From NCBI RefSeq assembly GCF_014287635.1, contig NZ_JACOPH010000001.1, forward strand, positions 1 through 64,000: a stretch of 64,000 nt of DNA. Direction: 5' to 3'. Numbering within the stretch: position 1 is the first letter of the stretch; every line of letters begins with the position of its first letter. Position numbers and translations under genes: made by a program. The notes under the pieces are model-generated. The model saw only the letters and a program-made list of their open reading frames with translations. It made no database searches and was not told the DNA's origin. This document shows, in pieces, positions 16,399 through 25,230 of the stretch. Source of the stretch: Roseburia zhanii. Lineage in GTDB: Bacteria > Bacillota > Clostridia > Lachnospirales > Lachnospiraceae.

Positions 16399-17361
16399 AT
16401 GTCAAAGCTATATATTTCAATGTATCATTATACAAGGGATTTAAAAAATTCCAGATATCCGGATATCAAGGGGTTAGACAGTTCGTTGTTCCGGGAACAG
16501 ATCCTGTTTATGAAAGAGCATTTCCATATCGTAACAATGGAAGAAGTGATGGAGGCGGCGGGTGGTCATTATAAACTGCCGGAAGATCCGATGCTGTTGA
16601 CATTTGATGATGGCTATATTGATAATTATACATTTGCTTTTCCGGTGTTAGATGAATTAGGTGTGCAGGGGTCATTTTTTATACCCGGTAAGACATTTAC
16701 GACATATGAGCTGTTAGATGTTAATAAGATCCATTATCTGCTTGCAAGTACAGATATCCATATTATTTTAAAAGATCTGTTAGAACGCATGGATCATTAC
16801 AGAGGGAATGAATATTCCTATCCTTCTAATGAGGAATTATTTCAGGAATATGCAAAGAGCAACCGCTTCGACAGCAAAGAAGTGATCTTTGTGAAAAGAA
16901 TGTTACAGACAGTTTTGCCGGAGGAACTGCGTAATCGCATTGCAAGTGAACTGTTCGTAGAGCATGTAGGCATTTCAGAACAGCAGTTAGCACATGAATT
17001 ATATATGACAGCAGAACAGATACGTACACTAAAGCATCATGGAATGCATATCGGGGTGCATGGATATGACCATTACTGGTTAGGGAATCTTTCAAAAGAG
17101 AAGATGCAGCAAGATATGCAGAAAGCTCTAGAGATCATGGATGAATTTATTGATAGCAGGAAATGGGCAATGAATTATCCTTATGGAAGTTATAATGAAG
17201 ACGTGATCCGCTATGCAAAAGAACACGGTGCATGTGTAGGTGTGACGACAGAAGTACGGATTGCAGATTTAGAAATCGACGATGTGATGAAACTGCCGCG
17301 GTTAGACTGTAATGATTATCCGCCAAAGAGCGAAAATTACAAGAGAATGGGACAGGCTTAG
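16399..17361 (+). CDS. Polysaccharide deacetylase (carbohydrate esterase 4) family protein
   Basis: 320 residues. CE4 enzymes remove N- or O-acetyl groups from sugars using a metal held by one Asp and two His. The metal motif is present: MLLTFDDGYIDNY near 72 (first motif TFDDGY) and a later HIGVHGYDHYWLGNL near 220 (HGxxHxxL motif). A NYPYGSYNEDVIRYAKEHG stretch near 260 matches motif 3. There is no signal peptide, so the substrate is probably a cytoplasmic sugar intermediate. It opens the cluster that leads to flagellin, behind a SigD-like promoter. The substrate is unknown. Confidence 0.82.
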   Translation: MSKLYISMYHYTRDLKNSRYPDIKGLDSSLFREQILFMKEHFHIVTMEEVMEAAGGHYKLPEDPMLLTFDDGYIDNYTFAFPVLDELGVQGSFFIPGKTFTTYELLDVNKIHYLLASTDIHIILKDLLERMDHYRGNEYSYPSNEELFQEYAKSNRFDSKEVIFVKRMLQTVLPEELRNRIASELFVEHVGISEQQLAHELYMTAEQIRTLKHHGMHIGVHGYDHYWLGNLSKEKMQQDMQKALEIMDEFIDSRKWAMNYPYGSYNEDVIRYAKEHGACVGVTTEVRIADLEIDDVMKLPRLDCNDYPPKSENYKRMGQA

Positions 17362-17384
17362 AGATATAGCTTGGATATGGGCGA

Positions 17385-18413
17385 ATGACGATGAACAGAT
17401 TTGATGAGAAATATATTTTTAAAATTGCAGATATGGAAGAATTAGATGATATCATGGGATTTATCAGGGAATATTGGAATAAAGACCATATATTAGCCAA
17501 TGATAAAGATTTTTTCTTATATGAATTTCAAAACGGTAATAAATTAAACTATTTTTTGGCAAGGAGCAAAGAAACAAATGCGATAGAAGCCATTATGGGA
17601 TTTTATCCATATGAGAAAGAGATGAAGCCAAAAGAGAGTTGTTTTTCCGGTGGAATCTTAAAAGTGTATCCGAAATGTGCAGTTCCAATGCTTGGCGTGG
17701 AAATGCTTAGAAGAATATATGCCCTTATGCAGCAGAAAGCATATATTGGAAATGGTGCAAATCCCGTGACTGCACTTCCGTTAGAAACCAGAGTCTTAAG
17801 ACACCATGGAGGAAGGCACAGGCATTTTTATATCTTAGATAAGCGTGACGAATATAAGATTGCAAAGATCGTAAAGCAGCCAGAGATTATGAGCAGTTTT
17901 AGCACTCCGCAAAAACCTCTTATGGAATATCAGAATGTACAAGAAATGTATCAGGTCTTTGATGATGCAGCTTTTAAGGAGAGAATCCCATATAAAGATG
18001 CGTGGTATGTACAGAAAAGATATTTTTCCCACTCGATCTACCATTATCAGATGTTTGGTATCGGTACAAAAACAGTGCTTGTTGGACGGGAAGTCAACCA
18101 GAATGGAGCAAAGGTATTCCGGCTTGTGGATATCTTAGGAGATGTGACAGAGATCCGATATGCAGGAGCAGCGTTGCGTGAACTGATCGAGCATAACGGA
18201 TATGAATATATAGATCTGTATGAGCATGGTGTATCAGAAGATGCATTAAAAGAGGCAGGCTTTGTGGAAAGAACAGAAAATGACAGAAATATCATTCCAA
18301 ACTATTTTGAGCCGTTTGTACAGAAGAATATTGAGATCTATTATCATACAGATGCAGAAGATGCTGTGATCTTTAAGGCAGACGGAGATCAGGACAGACC
18401 AAATTTTCGATAG
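17385..18413 (+). CDS. Putative GNAT-like acyltransferase of unknown substrate
   Basis: 342 residues. I do not recognise it with certainty. The N-terminal 150 residues look like a GNAT fold: FKIADMEELDDIMGFIREYW at about 12-31, then a central strand-loop (GILKVYPKCAVPMLGVEML near 90) where GNAT enzymes bind acetyl-CoA. The C-terminal part (about 200-330) has a second acyltransferase-like region (RELIEHNGYEYIDLYEHG). The start has only a weak ribosome site and ATG at 17391 is an alternative. The neighbours suggest acylation of an amino sugar or carrier. Confidence 0.5.
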   Translation: MTMNRFDEKYIFKIADMEELDDIMGFIREYWNKDHILANDKDFFLYEFQNGNKLNYFLARSKETNAIEAIMGFYPYEKEMKPKESCFSGGILKVYPKCAVPMLGVEMLRRIYALMQQKAYIGNGANPVTALPLETRVLRHHGGRHRHFYILDKRDEYKIAKIVKQPEIMSSFSTPQKPLMEYQNVQEMYQVFDDAAFKERIPYKDAWYVQKRYFSHSIYHYQMFGIGTKTVLVGREVNQNGAKVFRLVDILGDVTEIRYAGAALRELIEHNGYEYIDLYEHGVSEDALKEAGFVERTENDRNIIPNYFEPFVQKNIEIYYHTDAEDAVIFKADGDQDRPNFR

Positions 18414-18424
18414 GAGCAGCAGTC

Positions 18425-19246
18425 ATGGATAAGGTAGAACAGATTCAGCAAATGGCAAAGCGGATGCGTTTGCAGGCACTTCATATGGCGTATCGGGCAG
18501 GCAAAGCCGGTGCACATCTTGGTGGTGGTTTATCCTGTATAGAGATCCTTGCCACATTATATGGCGGATGTGCCACAATAGATGCGAAAAATCCACTCTG
18601 GGAAGAACGGGATCGTATACTGATCGGAAAAGCACATGCCGTACTCGCATATGATACAGCTTTGTATGAGATGGGCTTTTTAACACAGGAGGATTTAGAT
18701 TCCTTTGAGCAGGACGGTTCTGATCTCGTCGGACATCCGATGAGAAATCTGCAGCATGGAATCGAATTTTCCGGTGGAAGTCTGGGAATGGCATTATCCG
18801 TAGGCTGTGGAATGGCATTAGATGCAAAGGTGAAAAGGAGAAAACACCGGGTATACGTTCTTTTAGGTGATGGAGAATGTGAAGAAGGTGCTATCTGGGA
18901 GGCTATGATGTCTGCGGCTAAGATGAAACTTCATAACCTGACGGTGATCATAGATAATAACCATTTACAGTATGATGGAAAGACAGAAGAAGTCGGTGGT
19001 TTTACAGATATAGAAGCTAAATTAAAGGCATTTGGATTTCTGACGATCACCTGTGACGGACATGATGTAAACAGCCTGTTACAGGCATTTTCACAAAAGA
19101 GTGATGATCAGCCGATCGCGATTATAGCAGATACCATCAAAGGAAAGGGAGTTTCCTTTATGGAAAATGATCCATTATGGCATCATGCAGAATTAAAAGA
19201 AGCAGATTATGAACGTGCAAGAGCAGAAATAGAGAAAGAGATGTGA
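18425..19246 (+). CDS. Split transketolase, N-terminal (TPP-binding) subunit, pair 1
   Basis: 273 residues, equivalent to the first half of transketolase. It binds thiamine diphosphate through GDGECEEGAIWEA (GDG at residue 148) with the distal NN near 178 (IIDNNHLQYDG). The substrate-facing His motif KAGAHLGGGLSC lies near 27-38. Its partner subunit is the next gene, overlapping at the stop. Split transketolases transfer two-carbon ketol groups between sugars. In modification islands they can also act on non-standard acceptors. The standard pentose-phosphate role is less likely because a second split pair follows in the same operon. Confidence 0.9.
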   Translation: MDKVEQIQQMAKRMRLQALHMAYRAGKAGAHLGGGLSCIEILATLYGGCATIDAKNPLWEERDRILIGKAHAVLAYDTALYEMGFLTQEDLDSFEQDGSDLVGHPMRNLQHGIEFSGGSLGMALSVGCGMALDAKVKRRKHRVYVLLGDGECEEGAIWEAMMSAAKMKLHNLTVIIDNNHLQYDGKTEEVGGFTDIEAKLKAFGFLTITCDGHDVNSLLQAFSQKSDDQPIAIIADTIKGKGVSFMENDPLWHHAELKEADYERARAEIEKEM

Positions 19247-19248
19247 GT

Positions 19249-20223
19249 ATGCAGGAACTGACCAAGAGAAATTTAAGAGCATGGTCTATGTTAGGACAGC
19301 GTGGTACAGTATGTGGAGTGGCACTGATAGAGATCATGGAAGAATATCAGAACAGTTATACATTAACAGCCGATCTTGCACATTTATCAGGTCTAGACCG
19401 GGTACAACATATGTTTCCGGAGCGGTTTGTCAATGTCGGGATTGCAGAACAGAATATGATAGGAATTGCAGCAGGATTGGCAGCAGAAGGAAATGTTGTT
19501 TTTGCAACGACATACGCGACATTTCTGACCATGAGATGTTATGAACAGATCCGGCATCATATGGGTTATCAGCATATGAATATCAAACTGATCGGTTCAG
19601 CAGCTGGAGTAGAAATGGGAATGTCAGGTAATACACATTATACTTATGAAGATATAGCAATCATGCGTGCAATCCCGAATATTACCGTCGTATCACCGGC
19701 AGATCCGGCAGAAGCATATCAGATTATGCATCAGGCAGCAGCAACAGAGGGACCGATGTATATCCGCCTGACCGGTGGAATGAACCAGCAGATCATTACG
19801 AAATGTGAAGATGGTGGTATCCAGATAGGAAAATCCAAAGAATTACAAAGCGGAACAGACGTAGCGGTCATTTTTGCAGGCAATATTGCAGGGACGGTAC
19901 AAAAGGCGGTAGAACTACTTGAGAGCGAAGGTATTAGTACTTCTGTGATCGATATGCATACGATCAAACCGCTAGATACCAGACAGCTTGAGAGACAGAT
20001 GGGAAAAAAGATCATTGTAACTGTAGAAGAACACAGTATCATAGGTGGATTAGGCGGAGCAGTTTCAGAATATTATGCACAGTTTGAACGTCATCCAAAG
20101 GTCGTGCGGATTGGAGTAGAAGATCAGTTTTTACATCCGGCAGGCAAGGAACTGTTATTAGAAACAGCAGGCTTAACACCACAAAAAATATACAAACGGA
20201 TTCGAAAGGAATTAAACAGATAA
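19249..20223 (+). CDS. Split transketolase, C-terminal subunit, pair 1
   Basis: About 324 residues, pyrimidine-binding and C-terminal domains of transketolase. The catalytic Glu that activates TPP is in VNVGIAEQNMIGIAAGLAAE near 63. A C-terminal domain starts near 195 with DVAVIFAGNIAGTV and contains IDMHTIKPLD. ATG at 19249 is preferred (reads MQELTKRNLRAWSM as in the second pair). It lies two bases after the partner's stop, so translation is coupled. Activity requires the preceding subunit. Confidence 0.9.
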   Translation: MQELTKRNLRAWSMLGQRGTVCGVALIEIMEEYQNSYTLTADLAHLSGLDRVQHMFPERFVNVGIAEQNMIGIAAGLAAEGNVVFATTYATFLTMRCYEQIRHHMGYQHMNIKLIGSAAGVEMGMSGNTHYTYEDIAIMRAIPNITVVSPADPAEAYQIMHQAAATEGPMYIRLTGGMNQQIITKCEDGGIQIGKSKELQSGTDVAVIFAGNIAGTVQKAVELLESEGISTSVIDMHTIKPLDTRQLERQMGKKIIVTVEEHSIIGGLGGAVSEYYAQFERHPKVVRIGVEDQFLHPAGKELLLETAGLTPQKIYKRIRKELNR

Positions 20224-20225
20224 TT

Positions 20226-20684
20226 ATGGTGCATTTAGATTATTGTAATATGCAGGAATATTTCAGACAGACAAAAGAATTTATTTTCCTGGATAAAGTA
20301 GATATTGAACCGGGAGAATCTGCAAAGGGTACAAAGCTTATGTCCTCACAGGACTGGTATTTTCAGTATCATTTTCCGGGAAATCCGGTCATGCCGGGGG
20401 TATTTCAGATGGAAGCCTTAATGCAGACAGGTGGATTGATCATCAATACTTTAGAGGGTAAAAAAGAAATTCCATTGTTATTCGGCGAGTGTAAGAGTGT
20501 TAAGATTAAGCGGGAAGTCAGACCGGGAGATATTTTAATCACAGATGTTACGCTGATCTCTTATAAGAGAGGCATCTGCTGGTTTAAAGGTGTTGCAACC
20601 GTCGAAGGAAAGACAACATGCCAGATGGAATTTTCCCTGATCTCCCCAACGGAATTACTTCAGATGAAAAAGAATGATAATTGA
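20226..20684 (+). CDS. FabZ-like hotdog 3-hydroxyacyl dehydratase
   Basis: 152 residues with a single hotdog fold. The FabZ/FabA hallmark HFPGNPVMPGVFQMEALMQT starts near residue 40, containing the catalytic His and the helix that carries the acidic residue. FabZ removes water from ACP-bound 3-hydroxyacyl chains. Its place beside a transketolase pair, an SDR and an acyl carrier protein, away from fatty acid genes, suggests a dedicated carrier-bound dehydration step. It starts two bases after the previous stop codon. Confidence 0.85.
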   Translation: MVHLDYCNMQEYFRQTKEFIFLDKVDIEPGESAKGTKLMSSQDWYFQYHFPGNPVMPGVFQMEALMQTGGLIINTLEGKKEIPLLFGECKSVKIKREVRPGDILITDVTLISYKRGICWFKGVATVEGKTTCQMEFSLISPTELLQMKKNDN

Positions 20685-20698
20685 AAGAGAGAAAAAAG

Positions 20699-21460
20699 AT
20701 GCTAACAGGAAAATGTGCAGTTATTACAGGTGCAAACAGAGGGATCGGAAGGGCAATCCTCGAAGTATTTGCAAAAAATAAAGCATTTATCTTTGCATGT
20801 GCAAGAAAGAAAAATCCGGAATTTGAACAGGAAATGCGTGTCCTTGAAGAAGAAACCGGCTGTAAAGTTGTAGAGATCTACTTTGATCTGACCGATGCAG
20901 AGGGAATGAAAGAGGCAGTCAAAGAGATCCGTTCTTATAAGAGAGATATCGATATCTTAGTCAACAATGCGGGTGTGCTTTCAGCATACCGGAACTTCTC
21001 CATGATGCCGATACAGGAAGTCAGACAGACCTTTGAAGTGGACTTTTTTGCTCAGATGGAATTTACACAATATATTGCAAGACTTATGCAGCGGAAACGG
21101 AAGGGAAGTATTGTCTATATTTCCTCGATCGCATCCTTAGATGGATTTTTCTCATCTTATGATTATGTTGCATGTAAAGCGGCTGTCAATGCGGCAATGA
21201 AACAGCAGGCAAGAGAATTAGGACAGTGTGGAATCCGTGTCAATGCAGTTGCTCCGGGTATTGTCCGTACCGATATGATCAAGGATTCCAACGAGGAGAA
21301 TTTAGAGAGTATTTTAGATGCCGTCATGTTGAAACGTTTCGGAACAGCAGAGGAGATCGCAAATGCAGTACTATTCCTTGGGTCCGATATGGCATCTTAT
21401 ATTACAGGACAGGTCTTAAGAGTAGATGGGGGAACGAATCCTCCGAAGTCAGTTTGGTAG
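20699..21460 (+). CDS. FabG-like short-chain dehydrogenase in the modification cluster
   Basis: About 253 residues, classical SDR: TGANRGIGRAI near residue 10, NNAGVLSAYRN near 90, Ser in VYISSIASLDGF near 140, and DYVACKAAV with the Tyr-x3-Lys pair near 156. The ending GQVLRVDGGTNPPKSVW is FabG-like. I start at ATG 20699 rather than the TTG at 20681. Paired with the hotdog dehydratase just upstream, it could reduce a carrier-bound ketoacyl group, as in fatty acid cycles. The stop codon abuts the next gene's ribosome site. Confidence 0.85.
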   Translation: MLTGKCAVITGANRGIGRAILEVFAKNKAFIFACARKKNPEFEQEMRVLEEETGCKVVEIYFDLTDAEGMKEAVKEIRSYKRDIDILVNNAGVLSAYRNFSMMPIQEVRQTFEVDFFAQMEFTQYIARLMQRKRKGSIVYISSIASLDGFFSSYDYVACKAAVNAAMKQQARELGQCGIRVNAVAPGIVRTDMIKDSNEENLESILDAVMLKRFGTAEEIANAVLFLGSDMASYITGQVLRVDGGTNPPKSVW

Positions 21461-21468
21461 GTAGATAT

Positions 21469-22293
21469 ATGCAGAGAGAAGAATTAGAAAAGATCGCACA
21501 GACGATCAGGGAAGATATATTGACGATGGCATTACATTCCGGTACAAAAGGTGCGCATATTGGCGGTGGAATGTCATGTGCAGATATTTTAGCAGTTTTA
21601 TATGGCAGTATTATGAAATATGATGTGTCTGATCCAGAGTGGGATGGCAGGGATCGTTTTATTATGAGTAAAGCACATAGTGCCATTGCTTTATATGCGG
21701 CACTTCGGTATGCAGGATTTCTATCGGAAAAAGAAATAAACGATGCGCTACAGGGACGGGCATATCTATACAAACATCCCCGCATGGATATCAGCCATGG
21801 ATTCGAATTTTCCGGTGGAAGTTTAGGACAGGGACTAGCTTTAGCAGCCGGTTCAGCAGTTGCATTAGAACGGAGAAATAATAAAGACGCGAAGTTTTAT
21901 GTGCTGATCGGAGATGGCGAATGTGACGAGGGTTCCATCTGGGAGGCAGCTTCTTTTATCTGCCACTATCATCTGAAAAATGTGGTTCCGATCATTGATT
22001 TAAACCATTTGCAGAATGATGGCAATACAGAAGATGTTATGGATCTTGGAAATATGGCAGACAGATGGAGAAGTATGGGATATGATGTGATAGAAGTTAA
22101 TGGACATGATGTGATGGAATTACAGGCTGCTTTTTTGCAGGAAACAGAGAAACCAAAAGCCATCATTGCACATACGATCAAGGGGAAAGGCGTATCCTTT
22201 GCGGAAAACAATGTGGACTGGCATATTTCGTATCTGACAAAAGAAATGTATGAACAAGTAATAGGAGAATGGAACTGTGCAGGAGATAAATAA
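21469..22293 (+). CDS. Split transketolase, N-terminal subunit, pair 2
   Basis: 274 residues, TPP-binding half of transketolase. GDGECDEGSIWEAASF sits near 148. The distal position reads DLNHLQNDG, where pair 1 has DNNHLQYDG, so the NN element differs. AHIGGGMSCADILAVLYG near 31 matches the substrate His region. The true start is the ATG at 21469 (MQREELEKIAQT), just after the SDR stop. A longer reading frame extending into the SDR gene is not real. It overlaps its partner by 17 bases. Confidence 0.9.
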   Translation: MQREELEKIAQTIREDILTMALHSGTKGAHIGGGMSCADILAVLYGSIMKYDVSDPEWDGRDRFIMSKAHSAIALYAALRYAGFLSEKEINDALQGRAYLYKHPRMDISHGFEFSGGSLGQGLALAAGSAVALERRNNKDAKFYVLIGDGECDEGSIWEAASFICHYHLKNVVPIIDLNHLQNDGNTEDVMDLGNMADRWRSMGYDVIEVNGHDVMELQAAFLQETEKPKAIIAHTIKGKGVSFAENNVDWHISYLTKEMYEQVIGEWNCAGDK

Positions 22294-23254
22294 ACGAAAT
22301 GCGAGAATATGGTCGATGCTTGGAATGCGCAGAGTTGTCGGAATGTTGTTAGGGGAGTTAGCAGAAGCAGATCCGGCGATGATGTTTGCAACAGCAGATG
22401 TAGCGAGATATTTTGGTACAGAAGAATTTCAGAAAAATTATCCAGATCATTATATTGATGTAGGGATTGCAGAACAGAATCTTGTCGGTGTTGCGGCAGG
22501 AATGCAGAAAGAGGGACTGCATGTATTTGCAGCAACCTATGCAACCTTTATCACAGCACGTACCCTAGATCAGATCAGGGTGAATCTAGGATATGGAAAG
22601 ATCGCTGTAAAACTGATCGGTGTCGGCGGCGGTTTGGCAGAGGGCGATCTGAGTGCAACCCATATGGGTTTAGAAGATATTGCAGATATCAGGGCAATTC
22701 CGAATATCACGATCTTATCACCGGCAGATGCCACAGAGTTGGTAAAGATGATGTATGCACTGATGGATTATGATAAGCCGGTATATTTAAGATTGTCTGG
22801 AAAGACAAATATACCAGTCATCTATAAAGAGGACTATACGTTTGAAATTGGAAAAGCCATCTGCCTTGCAAAAGGAGAGGACATTGGGATCATTGCCACC
22901 GGAGTGATCTTAGGAACAGCCAAAAAGATTGCACAGGAATTAGAAAAGAATGGTATCTCTGTAACCTTGATCGATATGCATACGATCAAACCGTTAGATA
23001 CTGATATATTAGATGAGATCTGTACCCACAAGTTAGTGGTTACCATTGAAGAACATATGAAAGCGGGCGGCTTAGGAAGTGCCATCGCTGAATATTATGC
23101 TGAAAAAGAGCAGCATCCATTGATGCAGATGTTCGCAGTGGAAGATGTATATCCGAATGCAACAGAGTATGAATATCTGTTAGAGGACTGCGGGCTTGAT
23201 GCAAAGACCATGTTACAGAAAATATCAGAGAAGTACGAAAAGGTGGGAAGATAA
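22277..23254 (+). CDS. Split transketolase, C-terminal subunit, pair 2
   Basis: 325 residues. GTG start at 22277 with AGGAG at 22263-22267. The catalytic-Glu segment DVGIAEQNLVGVAAGMQKEG lies near 62 and the C-terminal domain carries IDMHTIKPLDTD near 235. It aligns closely with the pair 1 subunit from end to end (both begin MQE-KRN-R-WSMLG), so the two pairs are paralogues. The second pair probably serves a different substrate or a later step. Confidence 0.9.
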   Translation: MQEINKRNARIWSMLGMRRVVGMLLGELAEADPAMMFATADVARYFGTEEFQKNYPDHYIDVGIAEQNLVGVAAGMQKEGLHVFAATYATFITARTLDQIRVNLGYGKIAVKLIGVGGGLAEGDLSATHMGLEDIADIRAIPNITILSPADATELVKMMYALMDYDKPVYLRLSGKTNIPVIYKEDYTFEIGKAICLAKGEDIGIIATGVILGTAKKIAQELEKNGISVTLIDMHTIKPLDTDILDEICTHKLVVTIEEHMKAGGLGSAIAEYYAEKEQHPLMQMFAVEDVYPNATEYEYLLEDCGLDAKTMLQKISEKYEKVGR

Positions 23255-23255
23255 G

Positions 23256-24314
23256 ATGTCGATCATGGAGAAACCCCGTGTGGTGGACAAATTACATAAA
23301 TATAGACGTAATCTTAGAAAAAATGGCGGTAAAGTAGGAAGAACCCCACGGCAGGTCGCAATCGATTATAATAATGCGTGCAATTTCAGATGTGAGTTCT
23401 GTTATGAAGTTGGGGAAGCAAAATATAATACTCAGTCACTTAGTTTCGAAGATATTACGAGGATATGTGATGAAGCGGATGCCCTTGGTGTCTGGGAGAT
23501 CATATTACAGGGTGGAGAACTATTGATTAATGTGGAAAACACAAAGAAGATCATAGCTGCCTGTGGACCGGAACGTTTTAAAATGGTACTTATCACAAAT
23601 GGATATTTTCTGTCCGAAGAAGTGGCAAAGGAATTAGCAGCAGAAGGTTTAGATGGAGTCGGTATCAGTGTTTCTTCATTGGATGAAGAAGAACATGATC
23701 GTTCCAGAAAAGTAGCGGGTGCCCATAAACGGGCATTAGAAGCATTTGACCATGCAAAAAATGCCGGACTTGATGTATGGGCACAAGTGTTATTTGGTCA
23801 TCATAATGCACATTCTAAGGAATTATATGAGTTTTTAGATTACCTAAAAGAGCGGGATATCGCTACCAACTTCTTTATGGCAATGCCCTACGGTGTCTGG
23901 AAAGATAATTATATGGATGCCGAAGACCTTAAGAAGTTTAAAGAGATCAGAAAGAACTATAAATGTCTGCATGATCTCTGGGATGAATTTGATAGGAATA
24001 AAGAAGCCATCTGGGGCTGCTGGGCGGTCAACCGGATCTTTGTGACACCGATGGGAGATGTCCTGCCATGCCCGTTTATCAATATAAAGATAGGCAATAT
24101 CAAAGAACAGTCTTTAAAAGAAATCATTGACTATGGTTTTAGTATTAAGTACTTCGGAGAATATTCGAATATCTGTCTGGCAGCACAAAACCGCAGTTTT
24201 CGTGATAAATATTTAAGTGGAAGTACATCTATGTTTACGCCGGAACCGGCTGCTGCAGTTTTTGCAGCAGAAGATTTTATCATAAAAGAAAAACAGGAGG
24301 AAGAACATGAGTAA
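23256..24314 (+). CDS. Radical SAM enzyme
   Basis: 352 residues. The radical SAM cluster motif is C42-x3-C46-x2-C49 (NACNFRCEFCYEVGE). It is followed by a glycine-rich SAM-binding strand (IILQGGELLINVENT near 88). The C-terminal third holds more cysteines in a SPASM-like arrangement (IWGCWAVNRIFVTPMGDVLP, then CPF). Such enzymes make difficult radical bonds or modify peptides and carrier-bound groups. It overlaps the following acyl carrier protein gene by 8 bases, suggesting the two work together. The start at 23256 follows AGGTGGG. The reaction is unknown. Confidence 0.85.
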   Translation: MSIMEKPRVVDKLHKYRRNLRKNGGKVGRTPRQVAIDYNNACNFRCEFCYEVGEAKYNTQSLSFEDITRICDEADALGVWEIILQGGELLINVENTKKIIAACGPERFKMVLITNGYFLSEEVAKELAAEGLDGVGISVSSLDEEEHDRSRKVAGAHKRALEAFDHAKNAGLDVWAQVLFGHHNAHSKELYEFLDYLKERDIATNFFMAMPYGVWKDNYMDAEDLKKFKEIRKNYKCLHDLWDEFDRNKEAIWGCWAVNRIFVTPMGDVLPCPFINIKIGNIKEQSLKEIIDYGFSIKYFGEYSNICLAAQNRSFRDKYLSGSTSMFTPEPAAAVFAAEDFIIKEKQEEEHE

Positions 24315-24549
24315 TTTAGAGAAGTATACGAAGATTTTTACAGAGAGTTTTGAGGTAGATGCAGAGAAGGCAAAGACATTAAAATATCAGGATGTAGAAG
24401 CATGGGATTCTATCGGACATATGGATCTGATCGCATCTTTAGAAGATGAGTTTGATATTATGATGGAGGCAGATGATATCATTGATTTCAACTCATTTGA
24501 AAAAGGTATTGAGATCATGACAAAATACGGAATTGATATGAATGCGTAA
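24307..24549 (+). CDS. Acyl carrier protein
   Basis: 80 residues. Four-helix carrier with the phosphopantetheine serine in the AWDSIGHMD motif (Ser35). It is highly acidic, as usual. It is distinct from a housekeeping AcpP, which would carry DSLD and sit with fatty acid genes. The start has the AGGAGG site of a strongly translated gene and overlaps the radical SAM gene, and its end overlaps the metallo-hydrolase gene. It is the likely scaffold on which this cluster builds its acyl product. Confidence 0.92.
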   Translation: MSNLEKYTKIFTESFEVDAEKAKTLKYQDVEAWDSIGHMDLIASLEDEFDIMMEADDIIDFNSFEKGIEIMTKYGIDMNA

Positions 24550-25204
24550 CCGGATTGCAGTTTACAGGGATGAAATATTAGAAAGCAACTGCTATGTGAT
24601 CTATGCAGAGGATCATAAATGTTTTGTGATCGATCCGAATAATATTGATGCTATCTTAGAGTATACAAAGGGATATGAGATCGAATATATCGGATTGACA
24701 CATGAACATTATGACCATATTGCAGCATTAAATGCACTTAGAAAGATAACCGATGCAAAAGTGATCTGTTCACAGGTATGCAGCGAACGGATGCAGGATG
24801 CAGATAAAAATTTATCGAGCATCTTTAAAGTGCAGCTGCATTTTATGGGAAAAGATCCAGATATCGTGGTAGAACCATATCATTGTGAACCGGCAGATAT
24901 TACCTATACAGAATCATTTGCAATGGAGTGGGAAGGCATACCGGTCTGTTTTTTTAGAGCACCGGGACATTCGCCCGGAAGTGCAATGATCGTGTTTGAT
25001 GATGTGATATTTGTCGGGGATTCCCTGTCATTAGATCATGATGTGATCATCCGAAAGAGATATGGTTCTAAGGACGATTACAGAAAGATAGTAGTTCCGT
25101 TTCTGTTAGCCAAGTCACAGGAGAGCATGATCTATCCGGGGCATGGGAAGAATTTCCGGTTGAGCCAGAGAATCACCTATTTAGAATCCATAAAAAATAG
25201 ATAA
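24542..25204 (+). CDS. Metallo-beta-lactamase fold hydrolase
   Basis: 220 residues. The zinc motif H-x-H-x-D-H is exact: THEHYDH near residues 53-59. Further ligands are in GHSPGSAM near 142 (third His) and the FVGDSL Asp near 160, with a C-terminal IYPGHGKNF. It looks like the glyoxalase II/thioesterase branch (small, binuclear), so cutting an acyl thioester from the carrier is possible. It overlaps the acyl carrier gene by 8 bases and precedes the ligase. The function is inferred from context only. Confidence 0.85.
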   Translation: MRNRIAVYRDEILESNCYVIYAEDHKCFVIDPNNIDAILEYTKGYEIEYIGLTHEHYDHIAALNALRKITDAKVICSQVCSERMQDADKNLSSIFKVQLHFMGKDPDIVVEPYHCEPADITYTESFAMEWEGIPVCFFRAPGHSPGSAMIVFDDVIFVGDSLSLDHDVIIRKRYGSKDDYRKIVVPFLLAKSQESMIYPGHGKNFRLSQRITYLESIKNR

Positions 25205-25230
25205 CAGACGTTTCAGAGAGGGAGGGAAGG

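Noticed and set aside
21226..21468. Longer start for the second transketolase N-subunit, running back into the SDR gene
   Set aside because: The extra 81 residues lie out of frame across the conserved SDR C-terminus and look nothing like transketolase. The ATG at 21469 matches the paralogue's start.
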